Assembly (NCBI RefSeq): GCF_000380125.1
Contig: NZ_KB904580.1
Location: 34,301-98,300 of the forward strand
Reading direction: 5' to 3'
Length of the DNA stretch: 64,000 nucleotides
DNA from: Streptococcus ovis DSM 16829
GTDB taxonomy: Bacteria > Bacillota > Bacilli > Lactobacillales > Streptococcaceae
Shown one piece after another: positions 39,153-48,453 of the stretch. The notes beneath the pieces were generated by a model, which saw nothing but the letters and a program-made list of their open reading frames with translations, was not told the DNA's origin and made no database searches. Both the position numbers and the translations under genes were made by a program. Every line of letters starts with the position of its first letter. Position 1 is the first letter of the stretch.

Positions 39153-40507
39153 ATTGATTCCTTTAATGTCGCTACTGTTGAAAGGAAGAGATCCCCACGT
39201 ACTTCAAAGTTTGGATACATATCCCAACTAGCATTGGCTGGACTAAGTAAGACGATATCCCCTTCTGATGCTAACGCAAACGCCTTGTAAGTTGCATCTG
39301 CAATATCTGTTGCATCGACAAAATCCACTCCTGCTTTTTCGGCTGCTCGTTTCACACGAGGTGCTGATTGCCCCAAAATTACCATTGCTTTCAAGCCAAT
39401 TATATCTGGTACCAATTCATCAAACTCATTGCCACGATCTAGACCACCTGCAATTAAGATGACCTTGCTATTGTCAAATCCTGATAGTGCTTTTTGTGTT
39501 GCTAATATGTTAGTAGATTTACTGTCATTGTAGAAGCGAACTTTACGGATTTCAGTAACGTATTGCAAGCGATGCTTGACGCCACCAAAATGAGAAAGTG
39601 TTTCCTTAATCACTTTGTTATCTATGCCTGATAGTTTTGCCACTGCAATGGTCGCAAGAGCATTTTCAATATTGTGACTTCCTGGCACTCCAATCTCGTC
39701 AGCTGACATGATGAGTTCTCCCTTAAAGTAAAGCTGACCATCTTCCAAATAGGCACCATCTACTTTTTCAGTTGTCGAAAAAGGCAGCACCGTTGCCTGC
39801 GTCTTTGCCGCTAGGTCTTTTGCCAGTTCTTGATTCATATTTAAAACAAGGTAATCCTGGTCTGTCATCTGGTCTTGAATATGCCATTTGGCTGCCACAT
39901 ATTCCTCAAAGGAACCATGGTAGTCAATGTGGGTCGGCATCACATTCGTCATTACTGCAATATGTGGTCTAAAAGTCTCTACTCCCATTAATTGGAAGGA
40001 GGAAAGTTCCATTACCAAGGTATCTTTGTCTGTTGCCCCTTGTACCACATCGGAGGCAGGAAAGCCAATATTTCCACATAATTTAGCAGACTGTCCGCCA
40101 GCATTGAGAACTTCTGCAATCATGGTTGTTGTGGTGGTCTTGCCATTTGAACCTGTAATTCCAATAATCGGTGCTTCCGAAACAAGATAAGCCAATTCAA
40201 CCTCTGTCCAAACTGGAATCCCTTTTGCTAAAGCTTTTTCGACCATAGGATTGTCATAGCGGATTCCAGGATTTTTGACGAGAAGTTCGAACTCTTCGTC
40301 CAATAACTCTAAAGGATGGCTTCCACAAATGACGCGAATGCCGTCCTCTAGTAAACTCTGAGCGGTCGGATTTTCATCAAAGGGTTTTCCATCATTGACT
40401 GTCACCAAAGCTCCCAGCTGATCCAATAGTCGTGCAGCAGACTCTCCTGACTTGGCAAGCCCTAGCACCAATACTTTTTTATTTTTAAAATCTTCAATCT
40501 GTTTCAT
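39149..40507 (-). CDS. murD: UDP-N-acetylmuramoylalanine--D-glutamate ligase
   Basis: Start at 40507 ([21 protein letters not shown]) matches other streptococcal MurD proteins, which open [16 protein letters not shown]; the upstream ATG at 40519 would add four residues. The 452-residue ligase has the P-loop [40 protein letters not shown] and [16 protein letters not shown] motifs. It adds D-Glu to UDP-MurNAc-L-Ala and heads murD-murG-divIB. Confidence 0.97.
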   Translation of the reverse strand: MKQIEDFKNKKVLVLGLAKSGESAARLLDQLGALVTVNDGKPFDENPTAQSLLEDGIRVICGSHPLELLDEEFELLVKNPGIRYDNPMVEKALAKGIPVWTEVELAYLVSEAPIIGITGSNGKTTTTTMIAEVLNAGGQSAKLCGNIGFPASDVVQGATDKDTLVMELSSFQLMGVETFRPHIAVMTNVMPTHIDYHGSFEEYVAAKWHIQDQMTDQDYLVLNMNQELAKDLAAKTQATVLPFSTTEKVDGAYLEDGQLYFKGELIMSADEIGVPGSHNIENALATIAVAKLSGIDNKVIKETLSHFGGVKHRLQYVTEIRKVRFYNDSKSTNILATQKALSGFDNSKVILIAGGLDRGNEFDELVPDIIGLKAMVILGQSAPRVKRAAEKAGVDFVDATDIADATYKAFALASEGDIVLLSPANASWDMYPNFEVRGDLFLSTVATLKESI

Positions 40508-40567
40508 CATTTCTACCATTCTTTCTAATCACTCTATTTTACCTTGATTCAGCTCCTTTTTCAAGGA

Positions 40568-40592
40568 AAAAAGAAGCCACTAGGACTTCTTC
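40568..40592 (-). terminator. Terminator between DUF3165 gene and murD
   Basis: On the minus strand AGAAGTCC-TAGT-GGCTTCT with T-run ends transcripts from typA and the DUF3165 gene. Confidence 0.8.
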
Positions 40593-40600
40593 TGGTTTTC

Positions 40601-40858
40601 TTATTTTTTTTTAGAGCGCGAAGATCGCGGCATCAAGTATAAGTCTCTTAACGCCCATAACCCAAGTAAAATCATCGTTAGGCAAAGCCAAATTTCTGGT
40701 GGAGACTTGAGAATACGCAAAAAACCTAAGAGGAGCGCAATGACGAGTGCCACCAAGAGAAAGACAGAGGCCACTAAGTTCATCGTTCCCTTAATATTTT
40801 GCGGAGCCGCAAAGATGTAAAATAGGACAAGCATAATCCCAAGGATTAAATAAAACAT
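40601..40858 (-). CDS. DUF3165-family small membrane protein
   Basis: The 85-residue product has three hydrophobic segments (FYLILGIMLVLFYIFAAP, LVASVFLLVALVIALLLGFL, IWLCLTMILLGLWALRDL) and ends RSSRSKKK. It matches the DUF3165 family, which stands after typA in streptococci. Function unknown. It starts 22 nt after typA and is followed by a terminator. Confidence 0.82.
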   Translation of the reverse strand: MFYLILGIMLVLFYIFAAPQNIKGTMNLVASVFLLVALVIALLLGFLRILKSPPEIWLCLTMILLGLWALRDLYLMPRSSRSKKK

Positions 40859-40879
40859 AGGGCCTCCTTTCTCAATAGC

Positions 40880-42724
40880 TTATTCTGCTGCTAATTTTTT
40901 CTTTTTGTTTGCTTTATCACGTTCTGCCTTGTTGAGGATTTGTTTACGAAGACGAATAGATTCTGGTGTTACTTCCATATATTCATCGTAATCCAAGAAC
41001 TCGATAGATTCTTCCAAGGTCAAGATACGTGGTGTCTTGATAACCGCTGTCTGGTCTTTAGTCGCTGAACGGACGTTGGTCATTTGTTTTGCAGTCGTGA
41101 TGTTGACACCAAGGTCATTTTCACGCGCATTCTCACCGATAATCATACCTTCATACACTTCTGTACCAGGATTCACAAAGATGGTACCACGTTCTTCAAT
41201 ACGCATGATGGAGTAAGTAGTTGCCTTACCATTGTCAATAGAAACTAGGGCACCACGGTGACGGCCACCGATTTCTGCCTGAATCATTGGCATGTATTGG
41301 TCAAAGGTATGGTTCATGATACCGTAACCGCGTGTCATTGAAAGGAATTCGGTTGAGAATCCAATCAAACCACGAGCTGGTACAAGGAAAATCAAACGAG
41401 TTTGACCGTTCCCAACCATTTGCATATCCAGCATATCCCCCTTACGTTCTGAAAGGGCTTGGATAATCGCACCTTGGTACTCTTCAGGGGTGTCAATTTG
41501 AACGCGTTCAAACGGCTCGCATTTCACACCATCAATTTCTTTAATGATGACTTCTGGACGAGATACCTGAAGCTCATAGCCTTCACGACGCATGGTTTCA
41601 ATCAAAATTGACAAGTGCAATTCGCCACGGCCTGAAACCGTCCATTTGTCTGGTGAATCTGTTGCTTCAACACGGAGTGAGACGTCTGTTTGAAGTTCTG
41701 CCAAGAGACGTTCTTCCACTTTACGCGACGTTACATGCTTTCCTTCACGACCCGCAAATGGCGAGTTATTTGCCAAGAAGGTCATTTGAAGGGTTGGTTC
41801 GTCAATACGAAGGATTGGCAATGGTTCTACCGCATCTGTCGGTGTTACCGTTTCACCAACGAAGATGTCTTCCATACCAGAAACCGCAATCAAGTCACCA
41901 GCTTTTGCTTCTTGAATTTCTTTACGCTCAAGACCAAAGAAACCAAAGAGTTTAGTGACACGGAAGTTTTTGGTTGTACCATCTAGTTTTGAAAGGGTTA
42001 CTTGGTCCCCAACTTTAACAGTACCACGGAAGACACGACCGATACCAATACGACCAACGAAATCATTGTAATCGAGCAATGAAACTTGGAATTGCAAAGG
42101 CTCGTCTGAATTGTCAACTGGCGCTGGAATATGATCAATAATGGTATCAAAGATTGGTGCCATCGTTTGCTCTTGATCCGCTGGATCATCAGAAAGTGAT
42201 GATGTTCCATTAATCGCTGATGCATAGACAACTGGGAAATCCAATTGGTCATCATCGGCACCAAGTTCGATAAAGAGTTCCAATACTTCGTCTACAACTT
42301 CTGCTGGACGAGCAGATGGCTTGTCAATTTTGTTGACAACAACAATTGGAATCAAGTCTTGCTCTAGAGCTTTTTTCAATACGAAACGAGTCTGTGGCAT
42401 CGTTCCTTCGTAGGCATCTACGACAAGGACAACACCGTCTACCATTTTCATGATACGCTCCACTTCTCCACCGAAGTCCGCGTGTCCTGGTGTATCCATG
42501 ATGTTGATGCGGGTGCCATTATAGTCAACGGCTGTGTTCTTCGCCAAGATGGTGATACCACGCTCTTTTTCAATATCATTTGAGTCCATGGCACGTTCAG
42601 ACAATTCTGTCCGTTCGTCAAGAGTTTGAGATTGCTTCAAGAGTTCATCCACAAGGGTTGTTTTTCCGTGGTCAACGTGGGCAATAATTGCGACGTTACG
42701 GATATCATTTCTATAATTTGTCAT
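40880..42724 (-). CDS. typA: Ribosome-associated GTPase TypA/BipA
   Basis: The 614-residue translational GTPase has G1 [15 protein letters not shown] (about residues 15-29), G2 [13 protein letters not shown]3 [14 protein letters not shown] and G4 [12 protein letters not shown]. Domain II, the EF-G-like domains III and V and the family-specific C-terminal domain follow, ending NKKKKLAAE. It helps 50S assembly and stress responses, especially cold. An extended -10 promoter lies about 50 nt upstream. Confidence 0.97.
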   Translation of the reverse strand: MTNYRNDIRNVAIIAHVDHGKTTLVDELLKQSQTLDERTELSERAMDSNDIEKERGITILAKNTAVDYNGTRINIMDTPGHADFGGEVERIMKMVDGVVLVVDAYEGTMPQTRFVLKKALEQDLIPIVVVNKIDKPSARPAEVVDEVLELFIELGADDDQLDFPVVYASAINGTSSLSDDPADQEQTMAPIFDTIIDHIPAPVDNSDEPLQFQVSLLDYNDFVGRIGIGRVFRGTVKVGDQVTLSKLDGTTKNFRVTKLFGFFGLERKEIQEAKAGDLIAVSGMEDIFVGETVTPTDAVEPLPILRIDEPTLQMTFLANNSPFAGREGKHVTSRKVEERLLAELQTDVSLRVEATDSPDKWTVSGRGELHLSILIETMRREGYELQVSRPEVIIKEIDGVKCEPFERVQIDTPEEYQGAIIQALSERKGDMLDMQMVGNGQTRLIFLVPARGLIGFSTEFLSMTRGYGIMNHTFDQYMPMIQAEIGGRHRGALVSIDNGKATTYSIMRIEERGTIFVNPGTEVYEGMIIGENARENDLGVNITTAKQMTNVRSATKDQTAVIKTPRILTLEESIEFLDYDEYMEVTPESIRLRKQILNKAERDKANKKKKLAAE

Positions 42725-42773
42725 TTGTTCCTCTTACTTATAGCCTTTTGGCTAATTTATTTTTAACTAAAAA

Positions 42774-42782
42774 ATTATAACA
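42774..42782 (-). promoter_or_regulatory. Extended -10 promoter of typA
   Basis: On the minus strand TGTTATAAT (TATAAT at 42779-42774), followed by a leader with a TTAGCC-AAAA-GGCTA hairpin. Confidence 0.6.
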
Positions 42783-42939
42783 CAGTTTGGTTCAAAAATC
42801 ACAGATAAGTCAATTGTAAATGTTTTCTTTTTGCTTTCTGAAATCTAACAGAGGGTGACCTCCATATTTTTCACTAGAAATCCTATTTCTATTTGCATCA
42901 AATCATGCTATACTTAAGTCAAACTAGAGGAGTATGAAT

Positions 42940-43362
42940 ATGAAAAAGATCATGACAAGTTTACTCGTTTTGCTGATGGGAGTTTGCTTAGTTGCCTGTC
43001 ATACACAGCAGAAAACAGAAAAAAAGCTTGAAACCTACCAAGCCATCACACTTGCCAAGGTGGAGAAAAAAATTCAACAAGAAGACTCCTTCTTCCTTTA
43101 TGTCGGCAGACCAACCTGTCCACACTGTCGTGCTTTTGCACCACAGTTAGAAAAAGCTATTCAACATACACAAGTCACGGTTTATTATCTGGACACAGAT
43201 GAAGAAGAGCCTGAACGTATCCAGACTTTTGCTCAAGATGCTGCCATCCAAACCGTTCCTCATTTGACATACTACGAGAACGGCGAGAAAATGCGTTACC
43301 TAGAAAAGGGGAGCGAATCTAGCCTTGCTGAAATTGAAGATTTTTTAAAACATACAAACTGA
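42940..43362 (+). CDS. Thioredoxin-fold lipoprotein (CPHC motif)
   Basis: Start at the second ATG (42940) because GAGGAG is 7 nt away; the first (42934) is only 1 nt from it. The 140-residue product has a lipoprotein signal with lipobox LVAC (about residues 18-21). A thioredoxin fold follows with the active site RPTCPHCRAF (CPHC) and the cis-Pro segment IQTVPHLTYYENG. It resembles the bacteriocin-associated PedC/BrcD group of thiol oxidoreductases. It is a single-gene transcript with extended -10 TGCTATACT at 42907-42915. No bacteriocin is adjacent. Confidence 0.85.
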   Translation: MKKIMTSLLVLLMGVCLVACHTQQKTEKKLETYQAITLAKVEKKIQQEDSFFLYVGRPTCPHCRAFAPQLEKAIQHTQVTVYYLDTDEEEPERIQTFAQDAAIQTVPHLTYYENGEKMRYLEKGSESSLAEIEDFLKHTN

Positions 43363-43399
43363 AAAAAGCCCTACTTAGACACCACTAAGCAGGGCTTTT
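43363..43399. terminator. Bidirectional terminator between thioredoxin and bus genes
   Basis: AAAAGCCCTACTTAG pairs with CTAAGCAGGGCTTTT (one bulge), with A and T tracts on both sides. Confidence 0.93.
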
Positions 43400-43458
43400 G
43401 TATAAACACTTCAACCATTGATTCTATTTCGAATGCCATCCATAGATTCAACCAACTA

Positions 43459-45174
43459 TTATTGCAACCACTTGTCCACCTTATTGGGATGTAATGCAAT
43501 CCATTCTTTGGCAGCTTGACTAGGACTTTGTCCTTCTGCAATGGCTAACATGACCGATTGCATATCTTCTGATTCCCAGTGGAACTGATCAATAATGCGA
43601 TAGGCTTTTGCCTGTTCTTCTTTTAAGCCCCGACGAGCAATCGTATGGATAGATTCCTCTTCACCAAAACTTCCTTTCGGATCTTCCAACATGACCAAAT
43701 CATATTTGGCAAACATCCAGTGAGGGCTCCAGGCAGTAATGACGATGTCTTCTCTATTTTTTAAAGCTTGTTCTAGCGAAGTCACCATGGCACCTGTTGA
43801 AGAGGAGGTCAATTCCCAAGAACTGAGATTTGCATACTCTTCCAAGGCAGTTTCTGCGCTGGACATTATTCCTGCCCCAGGCTCAATTCCGATAATCTTT
43901 TGGCCTGCTTGCGTTCTCAATTCCTCTATGCTCGAAATTCCCATGTAACTCGGTACTGCAAATCCAAGGTTTGTCCCACTTAAATTCACACCTAAGTCAA
44001 TCAATTTATCCTGATATTTTCCGTATTGTGCCTGATGGGTTGTAGGAAGCCATGCCGACACAGAAGCGTCCACATTTCCTTCTGCGACAGATTTCCAAGT
44101 GATTGCATTGTCTAAAGGAACTAGTTGGACGTCGTAGCCCTGCGATTTCAAGACTTCTGCCAGAACATTGGTCGAAGCTACTTCAGAATCCCATTCTACA
44201 TAGGCCAAGGTAATGGTATCTTTCTTCGTCCCCTGCCCTTGTAAAAAGGCTTGAGTGATGCCTGTTACCAGAAAAGAAAGAATCAGAACAGGAGTTAGAA
44301 ACTTAGCAAATTTGGACTGAACCGTATTTTTTTTCTTTGGCTGGTTCATAAATTGGGTGAATCGGTCGAGAATAATAGCCAATATTACCAAGGCCAGACC
44401 CGAAACAAACCCAGCACCAATTTCTGCATGTTGTAGGGCGGACAAGACACCATTCCCCAAACCTGGAGCACCAATCATTGAAGCCGTAACCACCATGGAC
44501 AAGGCTAACATAATCGTTTGATTGACACCAGCTAAAATCGTATTTTTGGCCAACGGTAGTTCCACCTTGAATAACCGTTGTTTATCTGTCGAACCAAATG
44601 ATTCTGCTGCCTCAATTAATTCTTCTGGAATTTCCCGAATTCCCAAGTTTGTAAAACGGACTGTCGGTGGCAAGGCAAAAATGATAGAGGCAAACACACC
44701 TGGTACCATCCCAATACCAAAGAATGCGACCGCTGGAATCAGGTACACAAAGGCTGGCATAGTCTGCATAAAGTCCAAAATCGGATTGATAATTGATTTG
44801 GCACGATTGCTTTTAGCCATCCAAATCCCTAAAGGAATCCCAATCACAATGGACATCAGACTGGCTACCAATACCAAAGTAAAGGTGTTGACCATCTCGT
44901 CCCACAGATTTTGGTTATAAATGAACAACAACCCTAGGGCAGTTAAAAACGTAAAATTCTTTTTCCTATTAGAAATATAATAAGCTAAACCTGAAACAAT
45001 CACTAACAGGATCAGCGGGTGGATAAAGGTCAAGGTATCAGAAATAAAGTCCATCACTGTATCGCCTGTCACTTGAACAACTGTAAATAATCCTGACAGT
45101 TTCTCTGTAATCCAGTTTATACTATTATCTACTAGTTCTTTTATCGGTAAACTCTGTTGCAATAAATTTTCCAC
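43459..45174 (-). CDS. busB: Glycine betaine ABC importer, fused permease and substrate-binding protein
   Basis: The 571-residue protein joins a permease (about 1-290, six or so helices; EAA loop near EESFGSTDKQRLFKVELPLAKNTILAG, cited in part) to a C-terminal OpuAC-type binding domain (about 305-571; TLAYVEWDSEVASTNVLAEVL, ITAWSPHWMFAKYDL). Aromatic residues near WLPTT and WSPHW fit the betaine cage. This is the BusAB/OpuA arrangement, with the binding domain tethered outside. It is downstream of the busA ATPase by 9 nt. The substrate is a compatible solute such as glycine betaine. Confidence 0.93.
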   Translation of the reverse strand: MENLLQQSLPIKELVDNSINWITEKLSGLFTVVQVTGDTVMDFISDTLTFIHPLILLVIVSGLAYYISNRKKNFTFLTALGLLFIYNQNLWDEMVNTFTLVLVASLMSIVIGIPLGIWMAKSNRAKSIINPILDFMQTMPAFVYLIPAVAFFGIGMVPGVFASIIFALPPTVRFTNLGIREIPEELIEAAESFGSTDKQRLFKVELPLAKNTILAGVNQTIMLALSMVVTASMIGAPGLGNGVLSALQHAEIGAGFVSGLALVILAIILDRFTQFMNQPKKKNTVQSKFAKFLTPVLILSFLVTGITQAFLQGQGTKKDTITLAYVEWDSEVASTNVLAEVLKSQGYDVQLVPLDNAITWKSVAEGNVDASVSAWLPTTHQAQYGKYQDKLIDLGVNLSGTNLGFAVPSYMGISSIEELRTQAGQKIIGIEPGAGIMSSAETALEEYANLSSWELTSSSTGAMVTSLEQALKNREDIVITAWSPHWMFAKYDLVMLEDPKGSFGEEESIHTIARRGLKEEQAKAYRIIDQFHWESEDMQSVMLAIAEGQSPSQAAKEWIALHPNKVDKWLQ

Positions 45175-45183
45175 ATTCTCCCC

Positions 45184-46377
45184 CTATTCTTGTAATTCAA
45201 TTCCTTGTTTTGTCAATGCTTCAATCACACGCCCCTTGATTAAAACACCCAGCAATCGCTCATTTTCAACCACTGCAATCGGAGCGGCTGAATCATAGAT
45301 AAGCGGTAAGATGTCTTCTAGCAAAGTATCCTTAGAGACCGTCCGAATATCTGTGTCGATGTAGTCCACCAAGCTATGTTGTCTGGCATTGGCCTTAAAG
45401 GCATCATCAGCTGAAATAACCCCCAATAATTTCCTTTGTCGATTAACTGCTAATAACATACTGACTTCCTCAGTGTCCATCCGTCTCAGAGCCACCTTAG
45501 GACCATCTATGTCAATATTAGTCGTAATAGGCTTAATCATGATATTTTGGGCAGTCAAAACTTTTGAACGATCGACATCTTCCACAAATTCACTCACAAA
45601 ATCATTCGCTGGGTTCGTCAAAATCTCCTCACCTGTCCCAATCTGCATGATTTTCCCGTCCTTCATCAGCGCAATTCGATCGCCGATGCGGAGGGCTTCA
45701 TTCAAATCATGGGTAATAAAAATAATCGTTTTTTGAACCTTTTCCTGCAAATCTAGCAACTCATCCTGCATCTCTTTTCGAATCAATGGATCTAAGGCAG
45801 AAAAGGCCTCATCCATCAACAAAATATCTGGATTATTTGCCAAAGCTCGGGCCAAACCAACCCGCTGTTGCATCCCACCTGATAACTGATCTGGATATTG
45901 ATCCTTGAAAGATAATAGGGAAGAATTTTCCAGGGCTTGCTCTGCCAATCGCTGACGGTTTGCCTTATCCACTCCCCTAACTTCTAACCCATACTCTGTG
46001 TTTTCAAGAATTGTTTTATGGGGAAAGAGTCCAAATTTTTGAAAGACCATGTTAACAGAATGACGACGAACCTGTCTTAACTCTTCTTTGTTCATCTTGG
46101 CAATATCATGCCCTTCAATATAAATACTGCCTGAACTCGGTTCAATCAAACGATTAATCAACCGAATAAGAGTTGATTTGCCACTTCCTGACAATCCCAT
46201 AATCACAAAGATTTCTCCCTGCTTTACTTCAAAACTTGCATCATAGACACCTACTGTACAGGCCGTTTTTTCTAGAATCTCCGTTTTTGATTTTCCATGT
46301 TGAATCATTTCCAATGCTTGTTTCTGCTTTTTTCCAAAAATTTTCGTCACGTTTTTAACTTCAAGTGCTGTTTTCAT
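45184..46377 (-). CDS. busA: Glycine betaine ABC importer ATPase
   Basis: Start at 46377 is set by GAGGAGG; ATG at 46401 lacks one. The 397-residue ATPase has Walker [10 protein letters not shown], signature [16 protein letters not shown], Walker [14 protein letters not shown] and H-loop [12 protein letters not shown]. Tandem CBS domains follow at about 275-397; in OpuA they sense ionic strength or c-di-AMP. The gene heads busA-busB. A putative BusR operator and promoter lie directly upstream. Confidence 0.94.
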   Translation of the reverse strand: MKTALEVKNVTKIFGKKQKQALEMIQHGKSKTEILEKTACTVGVYDASFEVKQGEIFVIMGLSGSGKSTLIRLINRLIEPSSGSIYIEGHDIAKMNKEELRQVRRHSVNMVFQKFGLFPHKTILENTEYGLEVRGVDKANRQRLAEQALENSSLLSFKDQYPDQLSGGMQQRVGLARALANNPDILLMDEAFSALDPLIRKEMQDELLDLQEKVQKTIIFITHDLNEALRIGDRIALMKDGKIMQIGTGEEILTNPANDFVSEFVEDVDRSKVLTAQNIMIKPITTNIDIDGPKVALRRMDTEEVSMLLAVNRQRKLLGVISADDAFKANARQHSLVDYIDTDIRTVSKDTLLEDILPLIYDSAAPIAVVENERLLGVLIKGRVIEALTKQGIELQE

Positions 46378-46390
46378 ATTTCCTCCTCGT

Positions 46391-46429
46391 AAAGTGAACA
46401 TATCTTATTATAACGCGTATGGTCACTTT
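46391..46429 (-). promoter_or_regulatory. busA promoter with putative BusR operator
   Basis: The inverted repeat AAAGTGA (46391-46397)/TCACTTT (46423-46429) is separated by 25 bp. On the minus strand -35 TTTACA and -10 TATAAT (46413-46408) are 16 bp apart; one half-site overlaps the -35/spacer, the other lies at the start of transcription. The sequence resembles the BusR site AGTGAC-N-GTCACT, which I recall with a spacing near 21-22 bp, so spacing here is slightly larger. Confidence 0.65.
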
Positions 46430-46433
46430 GTAA

Positions 46434-46464
46434 AATTAAAAACCCGTAACAATGTTACAGGTTT
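46434..46464 (-). terminator. Terminator after busR
   Basis: On the minus strand AACCTGTAAC-ATT-GTTACGGGTT then TTTAATTTT, located between the busR stop and the busA promoter. Confidence 0.85.
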
Positions 46465-46476
46465 ATCACACAAGCA

Positions 46477-47112
46477 TTACAAGAAAAGATTTTTTACTCT
46501 CGAATAAGTCTGCTCATTGCCCACAAAATAAATCTTATCGCCTCTTTCCAGCAATGCGTAGGGCCCCGGAGACAGCATAATTTCCCCTTTGCGCTCAATG
46601 GCAATCAAGGTAGCTCCCGTTGTTTGCCACAGGTTGAGTTCCTTGAGTTGTTGCCCAAAAAGTGGACTGTCATTCTCTAATAACAGCTGAAAAGGTTCAA
46701 ACGGGTAGGTATTATTAATATCTCTGGTATGAGCCACTATATTTTCAACTAATTGTTCCATTTTATCCAACTCTTCTTTTTGCTTAAGTATTTGCTCTTT
46801 AAGCCCATTTTTCAGCTCTTGCAATGAGTTAGTGGATTCAAATTTATTGAGAAAGGTCTGTGCATTCTCTCTTGAGAGGACTGTCACACCACTCCCATGT
46901 TTCACTTCTACAATTTCTAAGTCTACCAGTAAGTTAATGGCTTTTCGAGCTGTTTCTGGCGAAACATTGAAGTTACTTGCCACCGTCGAACGTGCCTTTA
47001 TCTTTTCCCCTATACTGTACTTCCCGTCTACGATTTGTTTGGCCAAAGCTACCGCAACTTGCTGGTAGCGAGAACTCTTGTATTTCATCTTGTCCATTTC
47101 CTGATTTACCAT
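46477..47112 (-). CDS. busR: c-di-AMP-responsive repressor BusR
   Basis: The 211-residue protein has a GntR-type winged HTH (KYKSSRYQQVAVALAKQIVDG, then STVASNFNVSPETARKAINLL; about 10-80), a coiled linker with Glu/Lys-rich LKEQILKQKEELDKMEQL, and a C-terminal RCK_C domain (about 140-211; PLFGQQLKELNLW, RKGEIMLSPGP, LERGDKIYFVGNE). In Streptococcus agalactiae and Lactococcus, BusR binds c-di-AMP through RCK_C and represses busAB. It lies upstream of busA on the same strand but its own terminator follows. A TATAAT -10 lies at 47192-47187. Confidence 0.93.
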   Translation of the reverse strand: MVNQEMDKMKYKSSRYQQVAVALAKQIVDGKYSIGEKIKARSTVASNFNVSPETARKAINLLVDLEIVEVKHGSGVTVLSRENAQTFLNKFESTNSLQELKNGLKEQILKQKEELDKMEQLVENIVAHTRDINNTYPFEPFQLLLENDSPLFGQQLKELNLWQTTGATLIAIERKGEIMLSPGPYALLERGDKIYFVGNEQTYSRVKNLFL

Positions 47113-47256
47113 TTCTACTTACACATTTTCTAAGTCAACTGATGGTTGGAGCCTAAGCTTTTCGTTGACATTCATTCCTTACTTTTATTATAGCATAGGA
47201 CATAGGAAGTTTTCATGTTTGAAAGAGCTATTCAGAAATAAGCAGCTTACTATCAT

Positions 47257-47601
47257 TTAGTAAAATTCATCCAGATAGTCTTGAATTTCTTTTTGGGCTT
47301 GATCAAAGGGAATGGCAGCAAGGAAGGACAGATGACTTCTAAAAAAGGCAGTATAGTCAATCTGGTCCGCCAGTAAGATTAGATGCCCAGTCTTGTCCTG
47401 CTGACGAATGGCGCGTGCGTAATCTAAAGCCGGCCAAATTGTGTTTTGGCTGTCATTTATGATAAAATAGGTGTTAAATACTTGGCTGGGTCTGGGGACA
47501 GTGGATAAACTATTAAGGGTCAAGTGTTTTTGAGCAAGCAGGTTTTCGAGCAATTCTTGCATCGATTGACGATAATCTGCTGGTTGAATCAGGTAAATCA
47601 T
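47257..47601 (-). CDS. Stand-alone degenerate receiver domain, probable paralogue of the adjacent LytTR regulator
   Basis: The 114-residue product aligns along its length with the receiver half of the neighbouring regulator (47719-48453): MIYLIQPAD against IYILEDD, ARAIRQQDKTGHLILLADQIDY against AKEIRQRDAHAVIVFVTTHSEF, FRSHLSFLAAIPFDQAQKEIQDYL against YKYRVSALDFIDKGLSDADFQEAV. The acidic pocket EDD has become QPAD, no Asp matches the phospho-acceptor D60, and the conserved Lys is lost. It has no DNA-binding domain. A promoter with two 21-bp-spaced repeats drives it, so it belongs to the regulon of the adjacent system. Ribosome site GAAGGAG is good. It might bind the regulator or kinase and modulate it. 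Confidence 0.65.
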   Translation of the reverse strand: MIYLIQPADYRQSMQELLENLLAQKHLTLNSLSTVPRPSQVFNTYFIINDSQNTIWPALDYARAIRQQDKTGHLILLADQIDYTAFFRSHLSFLAAIPFDQAQKEIQDYLDEFY

Positions 47602-47631
47602 GCAAACTTCTCCTTCCTATTTTTTAACAAT

Positions 47632-47698
47632 AGTATAACAAGGAAAGGCTATTAGAGTTGGTTTTGTCATGAACGGTTGATTTGAACTCATGAATGGT
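47632..47698 (-). promoter_or_regulatory. LytTR-type promoter module A (drives the pseudo-receiver gene)
   Basis: On the minus strand ACCATTCATGA (47698-47688) and ACCGTTCATGA (47677-47667) start exactly 21 bp apart. A TATACT -10 (47637-47632) lies 29 bp further. The layout is the same as modules B and C. Confidence 0.82.
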
Positions 47699-47718
47699 AA
47701 GGAATGTGAAAAAGAGAC

Positions 47719-48453
47719 ATGTTAACAATTTATATTTTAGAAGATGATTTTCTGCAACAGAGCCGTCTGGAACAAGCCATTGCACAAACGATAGCAACGG
47801 GTCCTGTTCGCTACAAATCATTAGAGGTATTTGGAAAACCGCAACAACTCTTAGATGCCATCAAAGAGAAAGGTGACCATAATCTCTTCTTTTTAGATAT
47901 TGAGATTAAGGGTGAAGAGAAAAAAGGGATGGAAATTGCGAAGGAAATCCGTCAACGGGATGCCCATGCTGTGATTGTCTTTGTTACGACCCATTCTGAA
48001 TTTATGCCCCTAACTTATAAATACCGTGTATCAGCCTTAGACTTTATTGACAAGGGCCTATCGGATGCAGATTTCCAAGAGGCGGTGGCTTCTGTCCTTG
48101 ACCATGCTTATCGCAATATCAGCACGACAGTCAGTGAGGATGCCTTTGTTTACAAGACAGAGCATTCACATATCCAAGTGCCCTTCTCGGACATTCTTTA
48201 CTTTGAGACGGCTCCGACCGTCCACAAGGTGCTGTTGACGACGAAAAACGGGACTATGGAATTTTACGGTAAGGTGTCTGAAATTGCCAAAAGTGATGAC
48301 CGCCTTTATCAGAGCCACCGTGCTTATGTGGTCAATCCAGCTAATATTATCGAGCTAGACCGCAAGGCGAATATGGTCTTTTTTGAAAATGATGAGTCAT
48401 GCTTTGTTTCTCGTATGAAATTAAAGGGATTGATTGAGAGGATGGAAAAATGA
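47719..48453 (+). CDS. LytTR-family response regulator (AgrA/BlpR/ComE-like)
   Basis: The 244-residue protein has an N-terminal receiver (IYILEDDFLQQ with acidic pocket at 8-10; phospho-acceptor D60 in LFFLDIEIKG; Lys in ALDFIDKG) and a C-terminal LytTR domain (about 140-244; VPFSDILYFETAPTVHKVLL, RLYQSHRAYVVNPANIIELDR). Such regulators bind two direct repeats about 21-22 bp apart; such pairs occur at three promoters in this stretch. It overlaps the kinase gene by 4 nt. I see no pheromone precursor nearby. Confidence 0.92.
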   Translation: MLTIYILEDDFLQQSRLEQAIAQTIATGPVRYKSLEVFGKPQQLLDAIKEKGDHNLFFLDIEIKGEEKKGMEIAKEIRQRDAHAVIVFVTTHSEFMPLTYKYRVSALDFIDKGLSDADFQEAVASVLDHAYRNISTTVSEDAFVYKTEHSHIQVPFSDILYFETAPTVHKVLLTTKNGTMEFYGKVSEIAKSDDRLYQSHRAYVVNPANIIELDRKANMVFFENDESCFVSRMKLKGLIERMEK

